Positions 1-6,425 of a DNA stretch of 15,694 nucleotides are shown piece after piece (positions within the stretch are counted from its first letter, which is position 1; each line of letters opens with the position of its first letter). The notes under the pieces are model-generated. The model had not been told where the DNA came from, did not search any database, and was given only the letters and a program-made list of their open reading frames with translations. Location: contig JAFOAB010000081.1 in assembly GCA_017382555.1 (NCBI GenBank), positions 1 to 15,694 on the forward strand, given 5' to 3'. Source of the DNA: Clostridia bacterium. Its GTDB lineage: Bacteria > Bacillota > Clostridia > Oscillospirales > CAG-272. Both the position numbers and the translations under genes were made by a program.

Positions 1-65
1 CTTCTAACGATCGCCCTGTTTTCTGCAGCGAGTGCTATGCCGCTAAGAAGGGCGAGAACGCATAA
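1..65 (+). CDS. 3' end of a zinc-ribbon domain protein (partial)
   Basis: Only the last 20 codons are present, in the frame starting at base 3 and ending with TAA at 63-65; the gene begins outside the window. The visible end reads SNDRPVFCSECYAAKKGENA. The DRPVFCSEC segment holds a CxxC pair typical of the closing knuckle of small CxxC-x(n)-CxxC zinc-ribbon proteins common in Clostridia. The matching first CxxC would lie upstream and cannot be seen. A strong terminator follows 17 bases after the stop, so this gene ends a transcription unit separate from rlmB. The zinc-ribbon call rests on a short motif; the specific function is unknown. Confidence 0.6.
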   Translation, partial: SNDRPVFCSECYAAKKGENA

Positions 66-82
66 GTAATTTTTGCAGATCT

Positions 83-118
83 GAAAACACACGGTTTCCG
101 TGTGTTTTCTTTTTTCGT
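83..118 (+). terminator. Rho-independent terminator after the zinc-ribbon gene
   Basis: A perfect 12-bp stem (GAAAACACACGG at 83-94, complement at 98-109) closes a TTT loop and is followed by a T-rich run from 110 broken by one CG. It separates the upstream zinc-ribbon gene from the rlmB unit. Confidence 0.9.
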
Positions 119-139
119 TTTTTTATTATTTTTTTCGAT

Positions 140-169
140 TTGCTATGTACAAACCGAAATTAATATGAT
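140..169 (+). promoter_or_regulatory. Candidate SigA-type promoter for the rlmB unit
   Basis: TTGCTA at 140-145 and TATGAT at 164-169 are separated by 18 bp, in an AT-rich stretch between the terminator and rlmB. Transcription would start near 176, giving a leader of about 30 nt. Each hexamer has one or two mismatches to consensus, and the region is AT-rich enough to offer alternatives, so the exact boxes are uncertain. Confidence 0.45.
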
Positions 170-205
170 ATTATATATTATGTGTAAAATTATATTGGGA
201 TTGGT

Positions 206-997
206 ATGTCAATGTCTGATTTTAATAGAAAAAAACCTTCTTTTGAAATTGAAAATGATAATTCTGAAGCGAGAGTTGTATACGGCCGTAATCCTGTGCG
301 AGAGCTTCTTGAAAACGGTAAGCCCGTTGACAGAATAATCGTTAAGCGCGGTGAGTATGACGGAAGTATTTCACTTATCGTGGCAAAGGCAAGGGAACGC
401 GGTATTGCCGTTTCCGAGGCTGATATTCGCAAGCTTGACGCATATTCCGATGGTGGTCGCCATCAGGGTGTTGTTGCTTTTCTTGCACCTATGCAGTTTC
501 TTTCCATTAAGGAGCTGATTGCCGATACTTCTGCAAAAAATGAAGTGCCGTTTTACCTTATACTTGACGGTATCGAGGATCCGCAAAATCTAGGTGCTAT
601 TTTGAGATCCGCAGAATGCGCCGGCGCGAACGGTGTGATTCTTCCCAAGCATCATTGCGCTCCGCTTTCGCCCTCTGCTTGTAAAGCAAGTGCGGGTGCT
701 GTTGAATACATACCGATTGCAAAGGTTACTAATTTGACAAGAGCAATCGAGGAGCTTAAGGACGCCGGTCTTTGGATATACGGTGCTGATGCCGACGGTG
801 AGCATTATGCCTCAGTTGACCTCTCCGGTCCTGCTGCATTTGTGCTCGGCTCCGAGGGACACGGTATTTCACGTCTTGTAAGGGAAAATTGCGATAAGAT
901 AATCAGCTTGCCCTTACATGGCAAAATAAATTCGCTTAACGTATCGGCCGCTGCCGCTGTTATTCTTTACGCGGCTGAGGCATCAAGAAATAAATAA
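206..997 (+). CDS. rlmB: 23S rRNA (guanosine-2'-O)-methyltransferase RlmB, TrmH/SpoU family
   Basis: This is an S-adenosylmethionine-dependent SPOUT enzyme expected to methylate the 2'-O of G2251 (E. coli numbering) in the P-loop of 23S rRNA. The N-terminal substrate-binding domain opens with VVYGRNPVRELL (residues 24-35), the usual start of the RlmB subgroup. The knotted catalytic domain carries the three SpoU motifs: EDPQNLGAILRSA (124-136, with the conserved Arg), VLGSEGHG (213-220) and NSLNVSAAAA (242-251). At 263 residues it is slightly longer than E. coli RlmB (243) because of an approximately 20-residue charged N-terminal extension. The ATG at 206 has GGGA five bases upstream; the ATG at 212 is an alternative. 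It heads a four-gene unit, and the next gene starts 16 bases downstream. A TrmH-type tRNA substrate cannot be formally excluded. Confidence 0.9.
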   Translation: MSMSDFNRKKPSFEIENDNSEARVVYGRNPVRELLENGKPVDRIIVKRGEYDGSISLIVAKARERGIAVSEADIRKLDAYSDGGRHQGVVAFLAPMQFLSIKELIADTSAKNEVPFYLILDGIEDPQNLGAILRSAECAGANGVILPKHHCAPLSPSACKASAGAVEYIPIAKVTNLTRAIEELKDAGLWIYGADADGEHYASVDLSGPAAFVLGSEGHGISRLVRENCDKIISLPLHGKINSLNVSAAAAVILYAAEASRNK

Positions 998-1013
998 TTT
1001 AAGGAGATATAAG

Positions 1014-3794
1014 ATGGATAAGAACGAAAACGGCACTCCCTCACAGTTCTCTCCGGAGGAGCTTATCAGAAGGCTCAAATCTCAGCTTAACATTAACACA
1101 GAGCAAGATACTGTAAAAAATGATGATAACGATATCAAGGAAGACGTCTCTGTTATCGATGATGTAATTGATAATGACGAAATTCTCGTTGATGAAGATG
1201 CATTAGAGGTCGATGAAGAGGCTGCCGCTGTAATTGAGGAGCTTGTTCAAGACGAGGTCGAGGTGGTTGCTGAGCAGGATTCCGATGAAAGCGATGAATC
1301 CTTTGAGATCGTAACCGAAGATGCTGAAGCAGAGGATGATTTTGCTGCTGTGATTGAAGATTCTTCTTCCGTTATTGATGAGGACGCTTCTCCTGCCGCA
1401 TCCTCTACTGTGGAATTTTCCATCTCCGATCTTTTCGGAAATTCTGACTCCGACAAGGACAGCGCAAAGGAAATCGAGCTTCCCGAGGAAAAGCCCTCTG
1501 AGTCCGATGAACTCGATTTTCTCAGCTTTTTGACTGCAAGCGGTATAGCTGCAAGCAAAAATAATGACGTCTCCGATGACCCCGATGATCTCGCGCTTAA
1601 CGAGTTTGCCGATATTGATACAGTTACAGAGATTGTCGTTGATGACGATGCTGAAGAAAATGCTGTTGTTGACGAGCTTCCCGTTGCCGATGAGCCGATC
1701 GCCTATGAGCAGATCGCAGATGAGGTGGCAGACGAGCAGCTTGCAGATTCTTTCGATCAAATTCCCGCTGAACCTGAGATTATCGAACCTGTTGCCGAAT
1801 CCATCGCGGAAGAAGAACCCGCTATTGCGACGGAAAATGCAGTAGCTGAGGTTGAGGAGATAGATAACGAGATCGACTACACCTTTGACGATGATGCCTC
1901 CAATGTCTCCGATAGTGATGAGAATAAGGCACTCCCCGATTTTAATATGCTTATTGCACTCGGCATTCCCGTTGCCGAGGTTGAAAAGATTTACGGTGCT
2001 GATGCCGCTGATGAGTATCAGCGACTCACCGAAGGCTCTGATGTTCTTGACGATCTTTCCGAGGACGAGGAGGAGTATGAATACACCTCCAGAGCTCAGA
2101 ACGAGGAGGTTGAGCAGCATCATAAATCCGAAAAGAAGCTTACCTTCGTTAAGCTCGTTGCTGCGGCAGTTCTCTTTATCTTTGCTTTCCTTTTTGAAAA
2201 TCTTCCCGCACTCGGCGCAGAGTACAGCGGCTGGATGGATCAGACTTCATTCCCCATTGTGCATATAATGGTCGACCTTCAGCTTGTTCTTTTTGCTGCT
2301 GTTCTTGCTTGGGACGAGCTTGTTCTTGGCATCAAAGCGCTTCTTAAGCGCACTGCCACAGTTGGCTCCGTGCTTGCTGTTGCCGTTGTTATTAACGTTC
2401 TTTGCAGTATTGCACTTTGTTTTACCCGCGTTGCAAAATATGAGGTAAAGCTTGCAGGTGCCGCTATAATTTTTGCGATATTTATGAGCATCGGCATTTC
2501 TGCGCTTCGTCTTTTTGCGGAATCTAAGGCATTTGCATTGATAAGCCAAAAGGGAATCAGATCCTGCGTACTTACCGAGAGCCCTGATGACGTTAGTGAA
2601 AGAAACGCGTTCTTTGATAAGATTTCGAAGGACGAGGCGTCCTCTGCCAAGGTTCTTTCCTTCGGTAAGACTAAGTTTGTATCCGGCTTTTTCCGCAATC
2701 AAACCTCCGACAGGGCTACAATCGTTGATAAGATCATTGCTCCCGCAGCGCTTGTTGGTGCTATTATTGCTTTCGTAATTTCTTATGCGGTTTCCAAGAG
2801 CGTTGGTATTGCACTTTATACTTTTAATTGCGCTTCCGTATTCCTCGTTCCCGTTTCTGTATTTGCGGCGGGTACTATCACCTATGCGAGAGCCGCAAGC
2901 TATGCAGACAGCATGAAGGCTGCTATTATCGGCGAGAATGCCCCCTATGATATTGCGGATTCCTCCGTTGTTGCTTTTGAAGATAGAGATGCATACCCCT
3001 CCTATTGTGTAAAGCTTCGCAATCTTAAGGTCTACGGTAATATCGCAATTGTTGACGTGCTTCGTATGACCACCACAGCATTCCGTCAAATTGGCGGTCC
3101 CCTTAGCGACGTGCTTGAAAGCGCAACCTCTGAGCTTAATAAGGATGTTCCCGTAACCATCGTAAAGAGCTGCGAGAGCGGAATTGAGGCTGAATATGAG
3201 GGTCAGCGCCTGCTTATCGGTAAGGCTGATTTTCTCCATGCATACGGAATTATTCCTTATTCCGACGTTGATGACCGTGAATATCTTAAGACGGGTGACG
3301 TAAGCATAATGTACGTCGCTTACGGCGATGAGCTTTCCGCAAAGTTCTACATTCAGTATACCTTGGACGTGGATTTCGAGGTACTCCTTCGTGATCTTAA
3401 CCGTTCCGGTATTTGCGTATCCATCCGCACCTCCGATCCTAACATCGACAAGCGTCTCCTTCAGGCGAAGCTCAATCTTAACAAGACATCTCTCCGAATT
3501 GTTTACCGTAATCCTCTTGAGGATCGATCTGTTCCTACCGAGGAGACCGATAGTGCTGTTGTCGGTACCGGTACGCCAAGTGAGCTTATCCACACTGCGA
3601 TGCTTTGTGACAGAGTGGTACACGTTTACCGTACTAATACCATTGTTAAGGCGCTTTCCCTTACACTTGGCCTTGCTCTTCTTGTCTTGTTTGCGCTTAT
3701 TTCCGTTAATGTAAACGTATTCTCCGGACTTCTTATAATTTATCAGCTGTTCTGGATGATTCCCACCCTTGTTGTTTCCAAACTTTTTCTATAA
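1014..3794 (+). CDS. Large membrane protein: acidic disordered N-terminus plus degenerate P-type-ATPase-like core
   Basis: I know of no named family for this 926-residue protein. Residues 31-370 are strikingly acidic (about 118 Asp/Glu against about 10 Lys/Arg) and probably disordered and cytoplasmic. Eight hydrophobic segments follow, near 376-396, 413-434, 448-470, 480-500, 573-595, 602-622, 877-899 and 903-924. The 4+2+2 arrangement, with loops of about 72 and 255 residues, matches heavy-metal P-type ATPases. The second loop resembles their P/N domains: SSVVAFEDRDAYP (650-662) lies where VVFDKTGTLT is expected, GGPLSDVL (694-701) where the HPLA motif lies, IEAEYEGQRLLIGKADFL (724-741) matches the N-domain strand-turn, and IRTSDPN (804-810) replaces the TGDN motif. 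The phosphorylated Asp, the TGE motif and GDGxND appear absent, so I infer a catalytically dead paralogue. AAGGAGAT lies 5 bases before the ATG. The gene is co-directional with rlmB and the radical SAM genes, with gaps of 16 and 13 nt. Function is unknown. Confidence 0.6.
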   Translation: MDKNENGTPSQFSPEELIRRLKSQLNINTEQDTVKNDDNDIKEDVSVIDDVIDNDEILVDEDALEVDEEAAAVIEELVQDEVEVVAEQDSDESDESFEIVTEDAEAEDDFAAVIEDSSSVIDEDASPAASSTVEFSISDLFGNSDSDKDSAKEIELPEEKPSESDELDFLSFLTASGIAASKNNDVSDDPDDLALNEFADIDTVTEIVVDDDAEENAVVDELPVADEPIAYEQIADEVADEQLADSFDQIPAEPEIIEPVAESIAEEEPAIATENAVAEVEEIDNEIDYTFDDDASNVSDSDENKALPDFNMLIALGIPVAEVEKIYGADAADEYQRLTEGSDVLDDLSEDEEEYEYTSRAQNEEVEQHHKSEKKLTFVKLVAAAVLFIFAFLFENLPALGAEYSGWMDQTSFPIVHIMVDLQLVLFAAVLAWDELVLGIKALLKRTATVGSVLAVAVVINVLCSIALCFTRVAKYEVKLAGAAIIFAIFMSIGISALRLFAESKAFALISQKGIRSCVLTESPDDVSERNAFFDKISKDEASSAKVLSFGKTKFVSGFFRNQTSDRATIVDKIIAPAALVGAIIAFVISYAVSKSVGIALYTFNCASVFLVPVSVFAAGTITYARAASYADSMKAAIIGENAPYDIADSSVVAFEDRDAYPSYCVKLRNLKVYGNIAIVDVLRMTTTAFRQIGGPLSDVLESATSELNKDVPVTIVKSCESGIEAEYEGQRLLIGKADFLHAYGIIPYSDVDDREYLKTGDVSIMYVAYGDELSAKFYIQYTLDVDFEVLLRDLNRSGICVSIRTSDPNIDKRLLQAKLNLNKTSLRIVYRNPLEDRSVPTEETDSAVVGTGTPSELIHTAMLCDRVVHVYRTNTIVKALSLTLGLALLVLFALISVNVNVFSGLLIIYQLFWMIPTLVVSKLFL

Positions 3795-3807
3795 TTAAAG
3801 GATAATA

Positions 3808-5655
3808 ATGGTACAGATAGATAACATTCTTCCTCTCGTGTCTAAGCCGGGTCGCTATTCGGGAGGCGAGTATAATATTTGTATAAAGGATAAAAACGCA
3901 GTTAAACTGCGTTTTGCCTTTTGTTTCCCCGATTCTTATGAGATTGGTATGTCTAATCTCGCAATGCAGATACTTTATCACTGCCTTAACGCAAGTGATG
4001 ACGTATGGTGTGAGCGTGTTTTTGCTCCGTGGACCGATATGGAGGCAGAGATGCGCAAGAACAACATTCCGCTTTTTGCGCTTGAAAGCCGCGATCCTAT
4101 AAAGGATTTTGATATTGTAGCCTTCACCCTGCAGTACGAGCTTTGCTACTCTAACGTGCTCAATATGCTTGATCTTGCGGGAATTCCGATTTATGCAAGA
4201 GACAGAGGTGATGACTGCCCGATTATTATCGGTGGCGGTCCCTGCTCCTATAATGCGGAGCCTGTTGCGGAATTTTTCGATATTTTCTCCATAGGTGAAG
4301 GCGAGGAGGCACTACCCGAACTTTCCGCTCTTATGGTGGAAATGAAGGATAACGGCTCTTATACGAGAGAAGCTTTTCTCCGTCGTGCCGCTTCGCTTGG
4401 TGGCTTCTACGTGCCCTCGCTTTATAACGTAGAATATAAAGAGGACGGCACAATTGCAAGCTTTACGCCTATATTCGATGACGTTCCCGCGATAGTTAAA
4501 AAGAGAGTTATCTCTGATTTTAACGATCCTAAGTTTATCCCTACAAAGCCGTATATGCCTTTTATTGATACGGTACAGGATAGAATAACCGCAGAGATAA
4601 GCCGTGGATGCATCCGCGGTTGTCGCTTCTGCCAGGCAGGTCACGTAACAAGACCTATACGTGAAAGAAGCGTAGACTGTATTTCCGAGGCTGCGCAAAA
4701 GACATTTGAGAATACCGGATATAGCGAGGTGTCCCTCTCCTGTCTTTCCGTTTCCGATTACACTAAGGTCGATGAGCTTTGCGATAAGCTGCTCGAATGG
4801 ACCAATGAGAAGAACGTAAGTCTTTCGCTTCCTTCCTTGCGCGCGGATTCCTTTACGCGTGAATTGATGGAAAAAAGCGGTGCTGTACGCTCATCCGGTC
4901 TCACCTTTGCTCCCGAGGCAGGCACTCAGCGTCTGCGAGACGTTATAAACAAGTGCCTAACCGAAGAGGATCTTCTTAACGCAGTGCGTATCGCCTTTGA
5001 TGCGCAAAAGACCACTGTTAAGCTTTATTTTATGAACGGTCTTCCTACAGAGACGGACGAGGATACGGTTGGTATTGCCGATCTTGCGCATAAGGTTATA
5101 GATGCCTTTTACGCAAATCCCAATCACAATCGCCGCCGCCAGCCTACTGTAACGGTTTCTGTTGCTTGCTTTGTTCCCAAGCCATTTACCCCATTCCAGT
5201 GGGAAGCGCAGGTAAGACGCCCTGAGCTTGAGAGAAGACAGATGCTTCTTCGAGATTCTATCCACTCCAGAAAGGTAAGATATAATTATCATTCTGCCGA
5301 GGTTTCTTATCTTGAGGCCGTAATGGCGCGTGGTAACAGAAGGCTTTCCGACGTAATTTACGAGGCGCATAAGCAGGGAATAAGGTTCGATGCTTGGGAC
5401 GAGTATTTCGATTATAATAAGTGGATGGAATGCTTTGCTACTTGCGGAATAGATCCCGATTTCTATGCTTGCCGCGAGATACCTGAGGATGAGATCTTAC
5501 CTTGGGATTTTATTGATTGCGGTGTTTCCAAAAAATATCTTCTCAAGGAACGCCATAAGGCCTACGCAGGTGATGCATCTCACAGCTGTAAGGATGGATG
5601 CGGCGGTTGCGGAGCTGATAAGATGGGAGAGTGCTTATGTCGCAGCCAAAAGTAA
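3808..5655 (+). CDS. TIGR03960-type radical SAM protein with B12-binding-like N-terminal domain
   Basis: This 615-residue protein has a Rossmann-like region resembling a B12-binding domain (about 33-180: RFAFCFPDSYEIGMSNLAMQ, IIIGGGPC, IGEGEEALPEL) without a visible DxHxxG cobalamin-ligand motif. A radical SAM barrel follows. SRGCIRGCRFCQAG provides the CxxxCxxC ligands of the [4Fe-4S] cluster (C268, C272, C275), and FAPEAGTQRLRDVINK lies later in the barrel. The tail (594-611) adds five cysteines, including a second CxxxCxxC (C594, C598, C601), possibly for an auxiliary cluster. The order of domains matches TIGR03960. The substrate of this family is not established as far as I know; in related genomes it is paired or fused with the DUF2344 protein, as here, often near RNase G and rplU. 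AAAGGAT precedes the ATG, and the gene starts 13 bases after the membrane-protein stop. The family call is firm; the function is open. Confidence 0.85.
   Translation: MVQIDNILPLVSKPGRYSGGEYNICIKDKNAVKLRFAFCFPDSYEIGMSNLAMQILYHCLNASDDVWCERVFAPWTDMEAEMRKNNIPLFALESRDPIKDFDIVAFTLQYELCYSNVLNMLDLAGIPIYARDRGDDCPIIIGGGPCSYNAEPVAEFFDIFSIGEGEEALPELSALMVEMKDNGSYTREAFLRRAASLGGFYVPSLYNVEYKEDGTIASFTPIFDDVPAIVKKRVISDFNDPKFIPTKPYMPFIDTVQDRITAEISRGCIRGCRFCQAGHVTRPIRERSVDCISEAAQKTFENTGYSEVSLSCLSVSDYTKVDELCDKLLEWTNEKNVSLSLPSLRADSFTRELMEKSGAVRSSGLTFAPEAGTQRLRDVINKCLTEEDLLNAVRIAFDAQKTTVKLYFMNGLPTETDEDTVGIADLAHKVIDAFYANPNHNRRRQPTVTVSVACFVPKPFTPFQWEAQVRRPELERRQMLLRDSIHSRKVRYNYHSAEVSYLEAVMARGNRRLSDVIYEAHKQGIRFDAWDEYFDYNKWMECFATCGIDPDFYACREIPEDEILPWDFIDCGVSKKYLLKERHKAYAGDASHSCKDGCGGCGADKMGECLCRSQK
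3893..3915 (+). repeat. Perfect inverted repeat inside the radical SAM coding sequence
   Basis: AAAACGCAGTT (3893-3903), a single A, then AACTGCGTTTT (3905-3915) form an uninterrupted inverted repeat with 11-base arms. As RNA it would fold as a 9-bp stem with a TTAAA loop, followed by TTTT, then GCC and another TTTT run. It begins 85 nt downstream of the ATG at 3808. It could be an early attenuator-like hairpin or simply chance in a coding region. Confidence 0.5.
5625..5629 (+). promoter_or_regulatory. Ribosome binding site that decides the DUF2344 start
   Basis: GGGAG lies 7 bases before the ATG at 5637 but only 1 base before the in-frame GTG at 5631. The spacing therefore favours the ATG as the true start. 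The site lies inside the end of the upstream radical SAM gene, which fits translational coupling. Confidence 0.65.
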
Positions 5656-6308
5656 CCTTTAAATATTATCTTCGCTTCAAGAAGTTCGGTACTGCTGTTT
5701 GGATTTCACATCTCGATATGGTTCGTACCTTTCAGCGCATCTTTATGCGTGCGGGAATAAGCATCGTTTTCTCCGAGGGCTTTAATCCTCATCCGAAAAT
5801 GGTCTTTGCCGTACCGCTTCCGCTCGGTGCTTCCAGTGATTGTGAGCTGCTTGAATTCAGGCTTGAATCAGAGCGTGATCCCGCTTATATTCTCCAGAGA
5901 CTCAAGTCCGTTTGCCCCACGGGAATAGAAATTTTCTCAGTTGAGCTTGCGGAGCGTAAGTTTACCGACATATGCTACGCTTCCTATGATTTCACCTTCT
6001 CTGATGACGTTCTACCCGCTATCGGTACGGTTGTTGAGCATTTTAACGCTCGTCCCGATGCCGTAGTTCTTAAGAAGACGAAAAGCGGTGAGAAGGAAAA
6101 GGACATTAAGCCCTGTGTGGGTAAGGTTGAAGCAACGAATTTCGGCATTCGTGCCATCCTTTCCGTTGATTCCGAGAACTTCCTCGGTCCCGAGCTGTTT
6201 ATGACAGCTCTTAATCAAACCACCGAGGCTCTCGGTATGCCTCGCATTTCACCGAGGTCTGTTAACCGAACCTCAATGCTTCTTAAAAATATGATAAGCA
6301 CCTTTTAA
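5637..6308 (+). CDS. TIGR03936/DUF2344 family radical SAM-associated protein
   Basis: This 223-residue soluble protein contains the family hallmarks near its N-terminus: YYLRFKKFGTAVWISHLDMV, FQRIFMRAGI, and SEGFNPHPKMVFAVPLPLG. The His of SHLDM and the FNPHP segment are strongly conserved in DUF2344. The family occurs beside or fused to the C-terminus of TIGR03960 radical SAM proteins, and here the two reading frames overlap by 19 bases, indicating coupled translation and probably a shared complex. The molecular role is not established. I chose the ATG at 5637 over a GTG at 5631 because of ribosome-binding-site spacing. The stop is immediately followed by a strong terminator, so this is the last gene of the rlmB unit. 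Confidence 0.85.
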   Translation: MSQPKVTFKYYLRFKKFGTAVWISHLDMVRTFQRIFMRAGISIVFSEGFNPHPKMVFAVPLPLGASSDCELLEFRLESERDPAYILQRLKSVCPTGIEIFSVELAERKFTDICYASYDFTFSDDVLPAIGTVVEHFNARPDAVVLKKTKSGEKEKDIKPCVGKVEATNFGIRAILSVDSENFLGPELFMTALNQTTEALGMPRISPRSVNRTSMLLKNMISTF

Positions 6309-6313
6309 TCAGC

Positions 6314-6349
6314 AACGCATTTGCCTATTGGCAAATGCGTTCTTTTTTT
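6314..6349 (+). terminator. Rho-independent terminator of the rlmB-to-DUF2344 unit
   Basis: A perfect 12-bp stem (AACGCATTTGCC at 6314-6325, complement at 6330-6341) with a TATT loop is followed by C and seven Ts (6343-6349). It lies 6 bases after the DUF2344 stop codon. Confidence 0.93.
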
Positions 6350-6364
6350 GTTTTCAATTCTCAT

Positions 6365-6398
6365 TTCGACAATATTTTAAGTGCACTTAATGTATAAT
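6365..6398 (+). promoter_or_regulatory. Candidate Spo0A-activated SigA promoter of spoIIGA-sigE
   Basis: TTCGACA at 6365-6371 is the exact reverse complement of the Spo0A box TGTCGAA. Overlapping it, TCGACA (6366-6371) can act as a -35 element with one mismatch to TTGACA. A perfect -10, TATAAT, lies at 6393-6398, giving a 21-bp spacer. In B. subtilis the spoIIG promoter is known to use SigA with an over-long (22-bp) spacer and to depend on phosphorylated Spo0A bound at the -35 region; this arrangement closely mirrors it. Transcription would start near 6405, about 20 nt before the spoIIGA ATG. Only one convincing 0A box is visible. Confidence 0.7.
6377..6390. repeat. 14-bp perfect palindrome in the spoIIGA promoter spacer
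   Basis: TTAAGTGCACTTAA is a perfect palindrome lying wholly between the -35/0A box and the -10 element. Its position would suit a dimeric DNA-binding protein acting on this promoter. No factor can be assigned from sequence. Confidence 0.5.
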
Positions 6399-6416
6399 TC
6401 TTCTATGCTTATATTT

Positions 6417-6423
6417 GGAGGAG
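6417..6423 (+). promoter_or_regulatory. Ribosome binding site fixing the spoIIGA start at 6426
   Basis: GGAGGAG lies directly upstream of the ATG at 6426. The longer in-frame option from GTG 6381 would begin inside the promoter and add 15 residues with no family resemblance, so it is discarded. Confidence 0.8.
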
Positions 6424-6425
6424 AA

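Noticed and set aside
102..338. Short + strand open frame beginning in the terminator tail
   Set aside because: Poly-Phe start from the T-run, no ribosome binding site, and it overlaps rlmB in another frame.
1203..2123. A 306-codon minus-strand open frame opposite the acidic region
   Set aside because: The low-complexity Asp/Glu codons on the + strand read as Ile/Leu/Asn-type codons in reverse, which creates a long open frame without protein-like features.
2247..3623. A 458-codon open frame on the minus strand opposite the membrane-protein gene
   Set aside because: It has no recognisable domains, an odd Asn/Cys/Arg-rich composition and no ribosome binding site. It is an antisense shadow of the codon usage of the + strand gene, which has a clear ribosome binding site and membrane topology.
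1014..3794. Annotating the membrane protein as an active heavy-metal exporting ATPase
   Set aside because: No DKTGT, TGE, GDGxND or CPC/CPx motif is present, so transport by ATP hydrolysis is not supported.
3808..5655. Reading the TIGR03960 protein as a true cobalamin-dependent enzyme
   Set aside because: The N-terminal domain resembles a B12-binding fold, but no DxHxxG cobalamin-ligand motif is visible, so cobalamin use cannot be claimed.
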